Source: Helicobacter sp. 16-1353 (GTDB lineage Bacteria; Campylobacterota; Campylobacteria; Campylobacterales; Helicobacteraceae). Taken from it: 64,000 bases of DNA. The notes under the pieces were generated by a model, which had not been told where the DNA came from, searched no databases, and saw nothing but the letters and a program-made list of their open reading frames with translations. Position numbers and translations under genes: made by a program. Below are positions 33,298 through 41,748 of the stretch, piece after piece. The stretch is taken from NCBI RefSeq assembly GCF_003288815.1, contig NZ_NHYM01000010.1, forward strand, positions 1 through 64,000, in the 5' to 3' direction. Each line of letters opens with the position of its first letter. Position 1 is the first letter of the stretch.

Positions 33298-34230
33298 TTA
33301 GAAGTTTTTGACTAAATCCATTCTAGAATACATACTTGCAACCTCATTTTCGTATCCATTAAACATCAAGGTTGGGACTTTTTTAAAATTAAAAAAGCCA
33401 CCTCCTATAAATCTCTCTTCTCTTTGACTCCATCTTGGGTGGCTTACATTTGGATTTACATTAGCATAGAATCCATATTCTTCACTTTGTAATTGCATCC
33501 AAGTTGAAGTTGGCATTTTTTCTACTAATTTTATTTCAACGATACTTTTAATACTTTTAAAACCATATTTCCAAGGGACAATTAATCGTAAAGGTGCTCC
33601 ATTTTGATTTGGTAAATCTTTGCCATACATTCCAGTTGCAATTAAAGTTAGCGGATGCATTGCCTCATCAATCCGTAAACCCTCAATATATGGATATTTT
33701 ATAAATCCGCCTATATACGAATTTCTCTGTCCTATCATTTCATCTGGGGCGTATTTTGTTTTAAATTGCACAAATTTTGCATTACCTTTTATTTTTACTT
33801 TATTTAATAATTTATTTAACTCAAATCCATTCCAAGGGATATTCATACTCCATGCCTCAACACATCTAAAACGATAAGCCCTTTGTATAATAGGAATATC
33901 TCTTAAAATATCATCAATGCTTAGTGTTATTTCTTTTGCTACTTCGCCTGTAATTTTTATCTCCCAAGGGCGAGTTTTTAGCGTATGTGCGTTTTTATAG
34001 GGGTCGCTTTTATCCAATCCAAATTCATAAAAATTATTATAACTTTTGGCTTTATTTTCTGGGGTTATTGTTTTTAGGCTATATTTTTCATTTGCTTTAA
34101 GTGCATTTGGAGCTATAGCAATAGCAGTAGATATACCAAATAATTTTAATATTTTTCTGCGATTAATATAGTTTTCTTCACTTGTTATATCTATCTTATC
34201 TACATCAAACTTATTTTTATTTATAAGCAT
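33298..34230 (-). CDS. msrP: Protein-methionine-sulfoxide reductase catalytic subunit
   Basis: MsrP (YedY) is a periplasmic molybdopterin enzyme that repairs oxidised methionines in envelope proteins. The 310-residue product has a twin-arginine signal (NRRKILKLFGIS, about residues 23-34), the Mo-ligand Cys in YRFRCVEAWSMNIPW at about 123, and GFIKYPYIEGLRIDEAM, APLRLIVPWKYGFKSIKSI and NPNVSHPRWSQ, all typical. The frame is open 45 bases further upstream, but AAGGACAATT directly precedes ATG 34230, so I start there. The heme partner msrQ is not adjacent. Confidence 0.92.
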   Translation of the reverse strand: MLINKNKFDVDKIDITSEENYINRRKILKLFGISTAIAIAPNALKANEKYSLKTITPENKAKSYNNFYEFGLDKSDPYKNAHTLKTRPWEIKITGEVAKEITLSIDDILRDIPIIQRAYRFRCVEAWSMNIPWNGFELNKLLNKVKIKGNAKFVQFKTKYAPDEMIGQRNSYIGGFIKYPYIEGLRIDEAMHPLTLIATGMYGKDLPNQNGAPLRLIVPWKYGFKSIKSIVEIKLVEKMPTSTWMQLQSEEYGFYANVNPNVSHPRWSQREERFIGGGFFNFKKVPTLMFNGYENEVASMYSRMDLVKNF

Positions 34231-34362
34231 AATTGTCCTTTTAATAATAATTTTTATAATCAAAGCATATATCATAAAAATTAAGATTCTATTAATTGTT
34301 GGGAATAATTATATGGTAGATTTTTGTATAATTGCAATAAATATAAATAAAAGGCGATTAAG

Positions 34363-35448
34363 TTGGATTCTTATGAATATGGCGAATTATTAAAAAACCT
34401 ACAAGTCAAATGCCAAAATATCGCACAAATAATCAAAGTTGATACACTAAAACAAGAGCTTGATGAGATTTTAAAACTAGAGAATGAGCCTAGTTTTTGG
34501 AATGATAATAAAAAAGTAGCAGAAATTGGAAAACAAAAAAGTAAGATTACTAGAATACTTAATATCTACCAAAACGTATTAGATTCCATAAATGACGCTA
34601 GTGAACTTTATAATTTAGCTTTGAGTGAAGAAGATAATGAGATGTTGGATAATCTTTTTAGCGAGGCTTTGGAATTAGAGCGGGATATTAAAAAAATAGA
34701 AATTGAGGTAATGCTTAGCGGTGAGAATGACAATACAAATGCTATTGTTACTATACAACCCGGAGCAGGTGGAACAGAATCTCAAGATTGGGGAAGTATA
34801 CTATATCGAATGTATCTTAGATGGTGTGAAAGAAAGGGTTTTAAGGTGGAATTGCTAGATTATCAAGATGGCGAGGAAGCTGGGATTAAAGGTGTGGCAT
34901 TTATCATCAAAGGTGAGAATGCCTATGGATACGCAAAGGTTGAAAGTGGGGTTCATAGATTGGTTAGAATCTCGCCATTTGATGCAAATGCCAAACGACA
35001 CACGAGCTTTGCAAGCGTTCAAGTAAGCCCCGAAGTGAATGATGATATTGATATAGTGATTGATGAAAAAGATATTAGGATTGATACATATCGTTCAAGT
35101 GGAGCGGGGGGACAGCATGTAAATAAAACAGAATCTGCCATTAGAATCACACATTTACCAAGTGGCATTGTAGTCCAATGTCAAAATGACCGCTCCCAGC
35201 ATAAAAATAAAGCCACAGCTTTTAAAATGCTAAAATCAAAACTCTATGATTTAGAGCTTAAAAAACAAAATAATATAGTTGATGAAAAAAGTGAAATTGG
35301 CTGGGGACATCAAATACGAAGCTATGTTTTAGCTCCATATCAACAAGTTAAAGATTTGCGGAGTAATATTGCATATAGCAATGTAGATGCAATTTTAGAT
35401 GGTGATATTGATAGCATTATAGAAGGTGTTTTAATCTCAGGCAAATAA
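34363..35448 (+). CDS. prfB: Peptide chain release factor 2
   Basis: RF2 ends translation at UAA and UGA. The 361-residue protein shows the codon-recognition SPF motif ([13 protein letters not shown], near residue 205) and the catalytic GGQ in [20 protein letters not shown] near residue 248. Translation starts at TTG 34363 behind AAGGCG; no ATG lies upstream in frame. The frame is continuous through the region where many bacteria have an internal UGA and programmed shift, so autoregulation by frameshifting is absent. Confidence 0.94.
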   Translation: MDSYEYGELLKNLQVKCQNIAQIIKVDTLKQELDEILKLENEPSFWNDNKKVAEIGKQKSKITRILNIYQNVLDSINDASELYNLALSEEDNEMLDNLFSEALELERDIKKIEIEVMLSGENDNTNAIVTIQPGAGGTESQDWGSILYRMYLRWCERKGFKVELLDYQDGEEAGIKGVAFIIKGENAYGYAKVESGVHRLVRISPFDANAKRHTSFASVQVSPEVNDDIDIVIDEKDIRIDTYRSSGAGGQHVNKTESAIRITHLPSGIVVQCQNDRSQHKNKATAFKMLKSKLYDLELKKQNNIVDEKSEIGWGHQIRSYVLAPYQQVKDLRSNIAYSNVDAILDGDIDSIIEGVLISGK

Positions 35449-35553
35449 TATTTTATTTAATTTATCTAATGAGATTCTAAAAAATGATAAAAGTTAAAGG
35501 AGGGGGGGGCTTAAAGCCATTATAATAACATTGTGTAAGAAAGTGAAATTTCT
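35449..35553. other. Spacer with G8 tract after prfB
   Basis: The spacer contains eight G at 35502-35509. A 24-codon open frame (ATG 35484) spans the tract behind a weak ribosome site; I see no reason to call it a gene. The tract lies just outside the duplicated pilin module. Confidence 0.4.
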
Positions 35554-35680
35554 CTAAAATTTCACATCACCTATTGTAGCACGAGGGGTTATTCTATTTG
35601 AATCACTTGGATTTAAGAATCTCATTACATAAAATAGCATTAGTTTTACTAGAAGCAAAAGAATTGATAGTAGAATCCTA
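35554..35680 (-). pseudogene. Decayed 3' end of a pilin gene (copy B)
   Basis: The minus strand reads SFASSKTNAILCN and, after a frame change, NPSDSNRITPRATIGDVKF and TAG. The counterpart at 30651-30785 reads SFASSGTNTILCN and NPNDSNRIIPLAIIGAVRF, with the frame broken at the same place. About 200 bases of non-coding DNA between remnant and intact gene are also shared by both loci (for example GAAGCAAAAGAATTGATAGT). It therefore arose by duplication of remnant plus pilin together. Confidence 0.75.
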
Positions 35681-35882
35681 AAATTAGATTAATATCTAAA
35701 ACTAAATTTTTAATATTTATTTAATAATTTTATAAGATTTTTCCCATAAGCTAAGATTCCCACAATCAAAATCATTTAAGATTCTAGCCATCTTTATCTA
35801 GAATCTCTAAATGTATTTCAATAAACTATCGTTTTAAAGAAAAACTAGAATCTTTTAAGATATTTAAGAATTATTTGAAGTT

Positions 35883-35910
35883 TATATTAAGGGACTAATC
35901 CCTTAATATA
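35883..35910 (-). terminator. Stem-loop terminator after pilin 3
   Basis: TATATTAAGGG (35883-35893) and CCCTTAATATA form a perfect stem with a six-base loop, 8 bases beyond the pilin stop, equivalent to the hairpin at 30943. Confidence 0.65.
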
Positions 35911-35917
35911 AGAATCT

Positions 35918-36460
35918 CTAAAATTTCACAGCACCTGTTGTAGCAAGTGGGATTATTCTATTGCTTCCGCTTGGATAGGAAAGATTTAATTGCTTGCAGA
36001 ATGTCCCGCCACTTCCGCCTCCACCTGTTACACCACTCATTTGATTTGGGTCGAATATTAGATTACCTGTGCTTGTGTCTAATTGAATAATTGTCCCGCA
36101 GTTTCCTTTTGAGTGTGTTCCACTGCCTGTTGTTTTTACATTGCCAATAGGAGCAATTCCCGGTTTTCCGCTTGTTCCGCTGGTTTGTGCCATCCATCTA
36201 GCTCTATCCAATCCGCCCGTATCAATCATCCACTCTCCCCAAGATAAAAATCCTGTTGGAGTAGAAGTTGTTGGGTCAAGATTCTCAGCGAAAACCCTAG
36301 CTGGGATTGCTTTTAGAGTAGTGGCTATATCGCTTCTAGCCATAGCTACTTGTGCATCTGTTCTGGTGGTTACAAATCTAGGAATGGCAACTGCGGCTAA
36401 AACTCCTAAAATAACAATAACAAAAACTAATTCAATCATAGAGAAAGCTTCTCTTTTCAT
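35918..36460 (-). CDS. Prepilin-like protein 3
   Basis: The 180-residue product has the leader MKREA, then FSMIELVFVIVILGVLAA, with Ala rather than Gly at the expected -1 position. The conserved block (TTRTDAQVAMARSDIATTLK, ARVFAENLDPT, WGEWMIDTGGLDRARW) is almost identical to pilins 1 and 4. The variable part (SGTSGKPGIAP, GVTGGGGSGG) differs strongly, and the two Cys (GNCG, TFCKQ) and the YPSGSNRIIPLATTGAVKF end are constant. Its promoter, terminator and downstream remnant match those of pilin 1 over about 1 kb. Confidence 0.85.
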   Translation of the reverse strand: MKREAFSMIELVFVIVILGVLAAVAIPRFVTTRTDAQVAMARSDIATTLKAIPARVFAENLDPTTSTPTGFLSWGEWMIDTGGLDRARWMAQTSGTSGKPGIAPIGNVKTTGSGTHSKGNCGTIIQLDTSTGNLIFDPNQMSGVTGGGGSGGTFCKQLNLSYPSGSNRIIPLATTGAVKF

Positions 36461-36517
36461 ACTTAAACCTTAATATTTAATTCTTTATGATTCTTTATGG
36501 AATCTTAAAGTAAACGA

Positions 36518-36538
36518 ATTATAAACTTTTTTTTTTTT
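36518..36538 (-). promoter_or_regulatory. Promoter of pilin 3 with A12 tract
   Basis: The same layout as at pilin 1: twelve A on the minus strand (T12 at 36527-36538), then TATAAT (36518-36523), about 58 bases before the start. The flanking words TAAAGTAAACGAATTATAAA (plus strand) are identical at both loci. Confidence 0.65.
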
Positions 36539-36570
36539 AATTTTCACTTAAAGGTAGTATTGTTGATTGG

Positions 36571-37863
36571 CTATTTAGATTTTTTAAATTTTGTTATTAA
36601 TATTTTTTTACCAAGCTCTACGCCGGGCTGGTCATATGCGTTTATATCTAGTATTTTTCCTACACAAGATGTTAGTATTTCATAATACATAATCAATGCC
36701 CCGATACTTTTTTCATTTAGTTTTTTAATCTCAATGTGGTCGGTTGGGATACCTTCTTTTTGTATGACTTCCATTGTTGATATTTGCTGTTGTTGCAAAA
36801 GTAGGGCGAAAGATTCACCATTTACGAAATTACAAGAATCTAGAAATTTTAATCTAATATTTGGAATCTTGGGATTTATATAACTTTTTTGCTCTAAACT
36901 TAAAAATGTTATTGTTTTATCCATAACGCCTTGCACTATTAATTGTAAAAAAGAATGTTGGTCTATACTTCCAATAAGAGCGATAGGTGTGAGACCTGTT
37001 TTTTTGCCGAAACTATTTAGTTTGCCTAAGCTCTCCCCCCAAAGTTGCACATACCAAGCATTGAAATCCTTAAAAACACTAGAATATGAAAATAATATAT
37101 TAATGTGAAATTTTTCGCGATTATTACTAAGAAATATTGCTTTTCTTAATAAATGTTCCTCTTTTCGCTGAAAAAATCTTGTAGAAAATTTTCTAGCTCC
37201 TAGAAGTAGATTTTCTACATCATATCCAAGTATCATCAATGGCAGAATCCCAATTGTGCTTAAAACCGAATATCTACCACCGATATTTTTATTAATTGTT
37301 AATGTAGCTATATGTTTTAGATTGCCAAATTTATGCAATGGAGAATTTATATCTGTTATAAAACATAAATGCTGTTTATTTTTATCATTTTTTAATAAAT
37401 CATATCGCTTAAGCACATATTTCATTAATGATAATGTTTCAATAGTTGTTCCAGATTTTGATATAACGATAAAAAGTGAATTATTTAACCTTACCTTTTT
37501 TAATGATTTTTCTATTTTTATAGGGTCTGTATGCTCTAAAAATTTTAGATTAATATTCTTTCTATAAGGCAAATGTGAAAGCATCGTATCAATAGCTTTT
37601 AGTCCAAGTGAGCTTCCACCAATTCCTATGATGATTAGATTATCTATATTTTGTGTTAGATGTATATTTTCCCTTATATATTTTTTAGAATCTAATATGG
37701 CTTTTTTTTCATATGGTAAATTGTGGAATCCGCTAATTTTAGAATCTCGTTCTTCACATATTGCTTTAAAAAGTGTTTCTAATGCTTCTTTATTGATACT
37801 ATTTTCAGGCAATACAATTTTACTAGATGAAGATTTTGTGAAATATTCTTTAAATTTTAACAT
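36571..37863 (-). CDS. pgi: Glucose-6-phosphate isomerase
   Basis: Pgi interconverts glucose 6-phosphate and fructose 6-phosphate. The 430-residue protein belongs to the shorter subgroup (classical enzymes have about 550). It shows IIIGIGGSSLGLKAID, FIVISKSGTTIETL, NKNIGGRYSVLSTIG, WGESLGKLNSFGKKTG and ITSCVGKILDINAYDQPGVELGKK-type segments, with the catalytic residues in place. Its start lies directly beside the gapA stop, so gapA and pgi form one transcript. Confidence 0.92.
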   Translation of the reverse strand: MLKFKEYFTKSSSSKIVLPENSINKEALETLFKAICEERDSKISGFHNLPYEKKAILDSKKYIRENIHLTQNIDNLIIIGIGGSSLGLKAIDTMLSHLPYRKNINLKFLEHTDPIKIEKSLKKVRLNNSLFIVISKSGTTIETLSLMKYVLKRYDLLKNDKNKQHLCFITDINSPLHKFGNLKHIATLTINKNIGGRYSVLSTIGILPLMILGYDVENLLLGARKFSTRFFQRKEEHLLRKAIFLSNNREKFHINILFSYSSVFKDFNAWYVQLWGESLGKLNSFGKKTGLTPIALIGSIDQHSFLQLIVQGVMDKTITFLSLEQKSYINPKIPNIRLKFLDSCNFVNGESFALLLQQQQISTMEVIQKEGIPTDHIEIKKLNEKSIGALIMYYEILTSCVGKILDINAYDQPGVELGKKILITKFKKSK

Positions 37864-38868
37864 TTAATTATTCAATACATACATACTAAGGTCTATTAAT
37901 CTATGACTATATCCAACCTCATTATCATACCAAGCTAAAACCTTAATATTTGTATCATCAACTACTATGGTTTTATCTGGGATAAGAATAGCACTATATG
38001 TTGACCCAATGAAATCACTAGAAACCCTTTTTTCTAAATCATTTAGAATAATGCCTTTCATATAGCTATTTTCTGCTTCTAAAAATGCTTGATTTATGGA
38101 TTCTATAGTTACTTTTTTACTTAATTTTGCACTTAAATCAACAAGACTTACATCAGGGGTTGGGACACGAATAGCAACACCATTTAATTTTCCATTTAAC
38201 TCAGGTATGACTAATCCTATTGATTTTGCTGCTCCTGTGCTAGTTGGTATGATATTTATTGCTGCGGCTCTAGCTCTCCTTATATCCTTATGTTTTACAT
38301 CTAAGATATTTTGGTCATTTGTGTAGCTATGTATGGTAGTCATAAGCCCAGATTCTACTCCAAATTCTTTATGTAAAACCTTTATTATAGGTGCTAAACA
38401 ATTTGTTGTGCAAGATGCATTTGATACGATATTTTCACCTTTATAAGAGCTATGATTCACACCATAAACATACATTGGCACATTATCAGCAGGAGCAGAG
38501 ATTACAACTTTTTTAATATTATCTCTTAAATGCACTTTTGATGATTCAAATGAATTGAATTTCCCTGTGCATTCGATAACGCAAGTTGCACCATATTTTG
38601 AAAAATCTAATTCTCTTGCATCTCTATTGCTTAGAATTTTTATATGCTTACTATTGCCAATAGAGATAGTTTCTTCGTCGATTTTTTTGACATCAAAGCT
38701 ACCATCAATACTATTATAATTTTTATGCACAGAATCATATTTTAATAAATGCACTAAAGTATCAATACTAGCAGTTGTATTGATAGCAGCTAGTTCCACA
38801 TCATTTCTTTGTCCTATGAGTCTAGCAGTGCAAAGTCCAATTCTACCTGTTCCATTGATTGCTAACAT
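37864..38868 (-). CDS. gapA: Glyceraldehyde-3-phosphate dehydrogenase
   Basis: The 334-residue enzyme has the NAD-binding INGTGRIGLCTARL start, the active-site Cys in VSNASCTTNCLAP (residue 153), the HSYTNDQ loop, INIIPTSTGAAKSIGLVIPEL and the C-terminal WYDNEVGYSHRL. It carries out the NAD-linked oxidation step of glycolysis or its reverse. It is the first gene of the minus-strand gapA-pgi pair; its promoter should lie in the 237-base divergent spacer shared with hup. Confidence 0.96.
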   Translation of the reverse strand: MLAINGTGRIGLCTARLIGQRNDVELAAINTTASIDTLVHLLKYDSVHKNYNSIDGSFDVKKIDEETISIGNSKHIKILSNRDARELDFSKYGATCVIECTGKFNSFESSKVHLRDNIKKVVISAPADNVPMYVYGVNHSSYKGENIVSNASCTTNCLAPIIKVLHKEFGVESGLMTTIHSYTNDQNILDVKHKDIRRARAAAINIIPTSTGAAKSIGLVIPELNGKLNGVAIRVPTPDVSLVDLSAKLSKKVTIESINQAFLEAENSYMKGIILNDLEKRVSSDFIGSTYSAILIPDKTIVVDDTNIKVLAWYDNEVGYSHRLIDLSMYVLNN

Positions 38869-39035
38869 TATTATTCCCCTTACTTAAGATTTGTTTAAGC
38901 TAGATTCTAAAAATATAATAATATATGAAACTAGCTTAATAAAATATTTTGCTTAAATTAGATTAATATTTGTTAAATTTAGGGGTTTTTCTTTGAATTT
39001 TATTGTAAATATGTCGAAATTTAGGCATAAAAGTA

Positions 39036-39063
39036 TTGTAAATTCTTAAAATAATACTATAAT
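39036..39063 (+). promoter_or_regulatory. Promoter of hup
   Basis: TATAAT at 39058-39063 with TTGTAA at 39036-39041, 16 bases apart, about 43 bases before the GTG start. The surrounding DNA is strongly A/T-phased. Confidence 0.6.
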
Positions 39064-39105
39064 TGCGTCGTTCATATAAAACTAAATCTAAATAAGGAGA
39101 TGATT

Positions 39106-39402
39106 GTGAACAAAGCTGAATTTATAGAAGAAGTCAAAAAAGTTGGTGGTTATGAAACCAAAAAAGAGGCTGAAAGAGCAATTAGTGCGTTTTCTGATGC
39201 GGTTAGAAAAGTTTTAGTTAAAAAAGATACTGTTGAGCTAGTTGGTTTTGGTAAATTCGAAACTGCAGTTCAAAAAGCAAAAACTGGAAAAGTTCCGGGA
39301 AGTAACAAAACTTACAAAACTGCTGATAAAATGGTTCCTAAATTTAAACCGGGCAAAGCATTGAAAGATGAAGTTGCTAAAATGAAAGTTAGCAAAAAAT
39401 AG
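39106..39402 (+). CDS. hup: HU-family nucleoid protein
   Basis: HU bends and compacts DNA as a dimer. The protein has 98 residues from the GTG at 39106 and reads NKAEFIEEVKKVGGYETKKE, with GFGKFETAVQKAKTGKVPGS forming the DNA-binding arm. An ATG at 39100 is in frame, but it touches the AAGGAG site (39094-39099) and would leave no spacing, so GTG is preferred. A terminator follows at once. Confidence 0.93.
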   Translation: MNKAEFIEEVKKVGGYETKKEAERAISAFSDAVRKVLVKKDTVELVGFGKFETAVQKAKTGKVPGSNKTYKTADKMVPKFKPGKALKDEVAKMKVSKK

Positions 39403-39430
39403 TTTTTACTAGACTTTGCAATTATTTTTT

Positions 39431-39473
39431 AAACCTCAAATTAAGTTCAAAAAGCTTATTTTGAGGTTTTTTT
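39431..39473 (+). terminator. Rho-independent terminator after hup
   Basis: AAACCTCAAA (39431-39440) pairs with TTTGAGGTTT (39460-39469) across a 19-base loop, followed by a T-run to 39473. It separates hup from the tRNA that begins 5 bases later. Confidence 0.75.
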
Positions 39474-39477
39474 ATTT

Positions 39478-39554
39478 GTCCCTATAGCTCAGCAGGATAG
39501 AGCATACGATTCCTAATCGTAAGGTCATTGGTTCGAATCCAATTGGGGACGCCA
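39478..39554 (+). tRNA. tRNA-Arg (anticodon CCT)
   Basis: Acceptor GTCCCTA pairs with TGGGGAC (one U-G), the loop TTCCTAA contains CCT (reads AGG), the T arm is TTGGTTCGAATCCAA, and CCA is encoded at 39552-39554. It is the third Arg tRNA in the window. Confidence 0.96.
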
Positions 39555-39677
39555 CTACTAATCTTTCATAATCTTATAAAATTATTTTCAAACCTTAATC
39601 TTTAAATATTTATTAATGCTTATTAATGCCTAGAAAATGTTAAAATACAAGCTTATATTTATTGCTAGGAGTTTTAT

Positions 39678-40466
39678 ATGAGGCTTGTTGATGATTTTAA
39701 AAAAAATGGGGATTTTTTATTTCGATATAGGAGTTATTTACCATTAATATTAGTGCCATTTCTTATACTTACTTTATTTACTTTTGGCTCTCCACTCTAC
39801 CACATAAATATCAATATGGGGGGGGGTAGATTGATTACTTATGATGTGGGTTATAATAATGCATTGATAATTATTTCTTTAATTGTTGGGCTTTTAGGGC
39901 AGGGGATTAGAATCTTAGTTGCTGGATTTGCTCCTAAAGATACAAGTGGGAGAAATACAAAGGAGCAGAAAGCCGCACAATTAAATACAAAAGGACTTTA
40001 TTCAATATGCAGGAATCCTCTCTATCTTGGGAATTTTTTGATGATGCTTAGTCCAGTTATTTTGGTTGGAAATTGGCTTTTTATATTGAGTTTTATTCTA
40101 GCATTTTGGCTTTATTATGAGCGAATTATTTATAGTGAAGAATCCTTTTTGAGTGAAAAATTTGGAGATTCTTATATAGAGTGGTGCAAATCTACTCCTT
40201 GTTTTATACCATCTTTTAAGAATTACCAAAAATCCACTATGGAATTCTCTTTTAAATCAATGATTAAGAGAGAATATCACTCATTATTTGGTTTGGCTTC
40301 ATCGCTGTTTGTCGTGCATTATTTAATTATTATTATCTTATTTCAATTTGATGTGCTTATACCTAGTTATATATTAAGTGCATTTTTTATAATTTGCTTG
40401 ATTATTTATTTAATTTGTTTGTTTTTGAGTAAAAAGACAAATGTCCTATTTGTTAGTAATAGATAA
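39678..40466 (+). CDS. ICMT/PEMT-like membrane methyltransferase, phase-variable G9
   Basis: The 262-residue integral membrane protein has about six hydrophobic segments. Its C-terminal catalytic-type region LYSICRNPLYLGNFL, FWLYYERIIYSEE and KFGDSYIEWCKSTPCFIP is the pattern of isoprenylcysteine carboxyl / phospholipid methyltransferases (RNPxYxG, Y-E-R...EE). The substrate is unknown; a lipid or envelope component is likely. Nine G (39818-39826) encode MGGG in the loop after the first helix, and any change not divisible by three would truncate the protein; the present length is in frame. A ribosome site (taggag) precedes the ATG. Confidence 0.75.
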   Translation: MRLVDDFKKNGDFLFRYRSYLPLILVPFLILTLFTFGSPLYHININMGGGRLITYDVGYNNALIIISLIVGLLGQGIRILVAGFAPKDTSGRNTKEQKAAQLNTKGLYSICRNPLYLGNFLMMLSPVILVGNWLFILSFILAFWLYYERIIYSEESFLSEKFGDSYIEWCKSTPCFIPSFKNYQKSTMEFSFKSMIKREYHSLFGLASSLFVVHYLIIIILFQFDVLIPSYILSAFFIICLIIYLICLFLSKKTNVLFVSNR

Positions 40467-40530
40467 TTTCAAAGATTTTAAGTAAAAAATAGTAGAATTT
40501 ACAATTTTAAGATTATTTTTAAGGGGGCTA

Positions 40531-41739
40531 ATGATGTCAAAAAGTATAGAATTTATGAAAAATGTTAAATGTTTAAGAGATGTTGATATTAGAGATAAAA
40601 GAATTTTAATTAGAGTAGATTTTAATGTCCCAATGGATGCGGATTTTAATATTTCGGACGATACGAGAATGCGAGAGGCGATACCAACTATAAATTATTG
40701 CATTGATAATGGTGCAAAGCATATCATTTTAGTTAGTCATTTGGGGCGTCCAAAGGGAAAAGACCCAAAATATTCACTAAAGCATATTATAAAGCGTTTA
40801 GAGCGATTGCTAGATAAATCTGTGGTTTTCACCGAGCGGATTGATAGTGTGCCTAGCATTATTGCGACCCTAGAGACAAAATCTGTAATTCTATTAGAAA
40901 ATATCCGCTACTATGAGGGCGAGGAGAAAAATGATGATTTTCTATCCAAGCAATTAGCCGACATTTGCGATATTTTCATAAATGATGCATTTGGGACAAG
41001 CCATAGAAAGCATTCATCAACTTATGGAATCGCTAAATTTGCCAAAGAAAAGGTCGCTGGATTGCTCTTAAAAAAAGAAATAGATTCCTTTGCAAAAGCA
41101 TTAGCAAATCCAATTAAGCCCGTGCTTTTAATCGTGGGTGGCTCTAAGGTAAGCTCAAAACTTGCACTACTCGATAATATCCTTGATGTGGTGGATAAAA
41201 TCATCATCGGTGGAGCGATGAGTAATACTTTCTTAAAAGCAGTTGGTTATGATACGCAGAAATCGTTCATAGAAGAGCATTTATTAGAAGAAGCTAGGAG
41301 AATCTTACGCCACGCAAAAGAAAAAAATGTAAAGATATATTTACCTGTTGATGTGGTTTCCACAGATAATATAAAAGAGCATAAAAATATCAAAATCACT
41401 CCAAGCCAAGATATTCCAGAGGATTATATGGCAGTTGATGTTGGACCTGCTAGTATTAAGCTTTTTGGTGAAGTTATTCGTGATAGTCAAACGATAATTT
41501 GGAATGGACCAATTGGAATCTATGAAATTGGGCAGTTTTCTAGAGGAACTTTTAATATTGCACATTATATCGCTGATACATACGCATTTAGTTTAATCGG
41601 TGGGGGCGATACGGCAGATGCGGTGGATAAGGCTGGAGAGATTGATAATATGAGCTTTATTTCTACTGGCGGTGGTGCGTCGTTGGAATTATTAGAAGGT
41701 AAGATTCTAAGTGCGTTTGAGGTTTTAGATAAAAAATAG
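40531..41739 (+). CDS. pgk: Phosphoglycerate kinase
   Basis: Pgk transfers phosphate between 1,3-bisphosphoglycerate and ADP. The 402-residue protein has RILIRVDFNVPMD, LVSHLGRPKG, LLENIRYYEGEEKND, NDAFGTSHRKHSSTYGIA, LLIVGGSKVSSK, IIGGAMSNTFLKA and IGGGDTADAV, the complete set for the two-lobed enzyme. ATG 40531 or the adjacent 40534 could be used (AAGGGGG upstream); an ATG at 40555 also fits. Unlike in H. pylori it is not next to gapA. Confidence 0.96.
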   Translation: MMSKSIEFMKNVKCLRDVDIRDKRILIRVDFNVPMDADFNISDDTRMREAIPTINYCIDNGAKHIILVSHLGRPKGKDPKYSLKHIIKRLERLLDKSVVFTERIDSVPSIIATLETKSVILLENIRYYEGEEKNDDFLSKQLADICDIFINDAFGTSHRKHSSTYGIAKFAKEKVAGLLLKKEIDSFAKALANPIKPVLLIVGGSKVSSKLALLDNILDVVDKIIIGGAMSNTFLKAVGYDTQKSFIEEHLLEEARRILRHAKEKNVKIYLPVDVVSTDNIKEHKNIKITPSQDIPEDYMAVDVGPASIKLFGEVIRDSQTIIWNGPIGIYEIGQFSRGTFNIAHYIADTYAFSLIGGGDTADAVDKAGEIDNMSFISTGGGASLELLEGKILSAFEVLDKK

Positions 41740-41748
41740 GTTAAATAG

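Noticed and set aside
35502-35509. G8 tract as a transcriptional switch of pilin 3
   Set aside because: It lies far downstream of the pilin stop on the other side of its terminator; the promoter with its A12 tract is at 36518-36538.
35484-35558. 24-codon frame spanning the G8 tract after prfB
   Set aside because: Too short, weak start context and no reason to expect expression; the tract is reported as a spacer feature only.
30978-36473. Open frames on the plus strand opposite the pilin genes (for example 31387-31569, 32085-32480, 36141-36473)
   Set aside because: They mirror the conserved pilin DNA; their similarity to each other comes only from the pilin family on the other strand.
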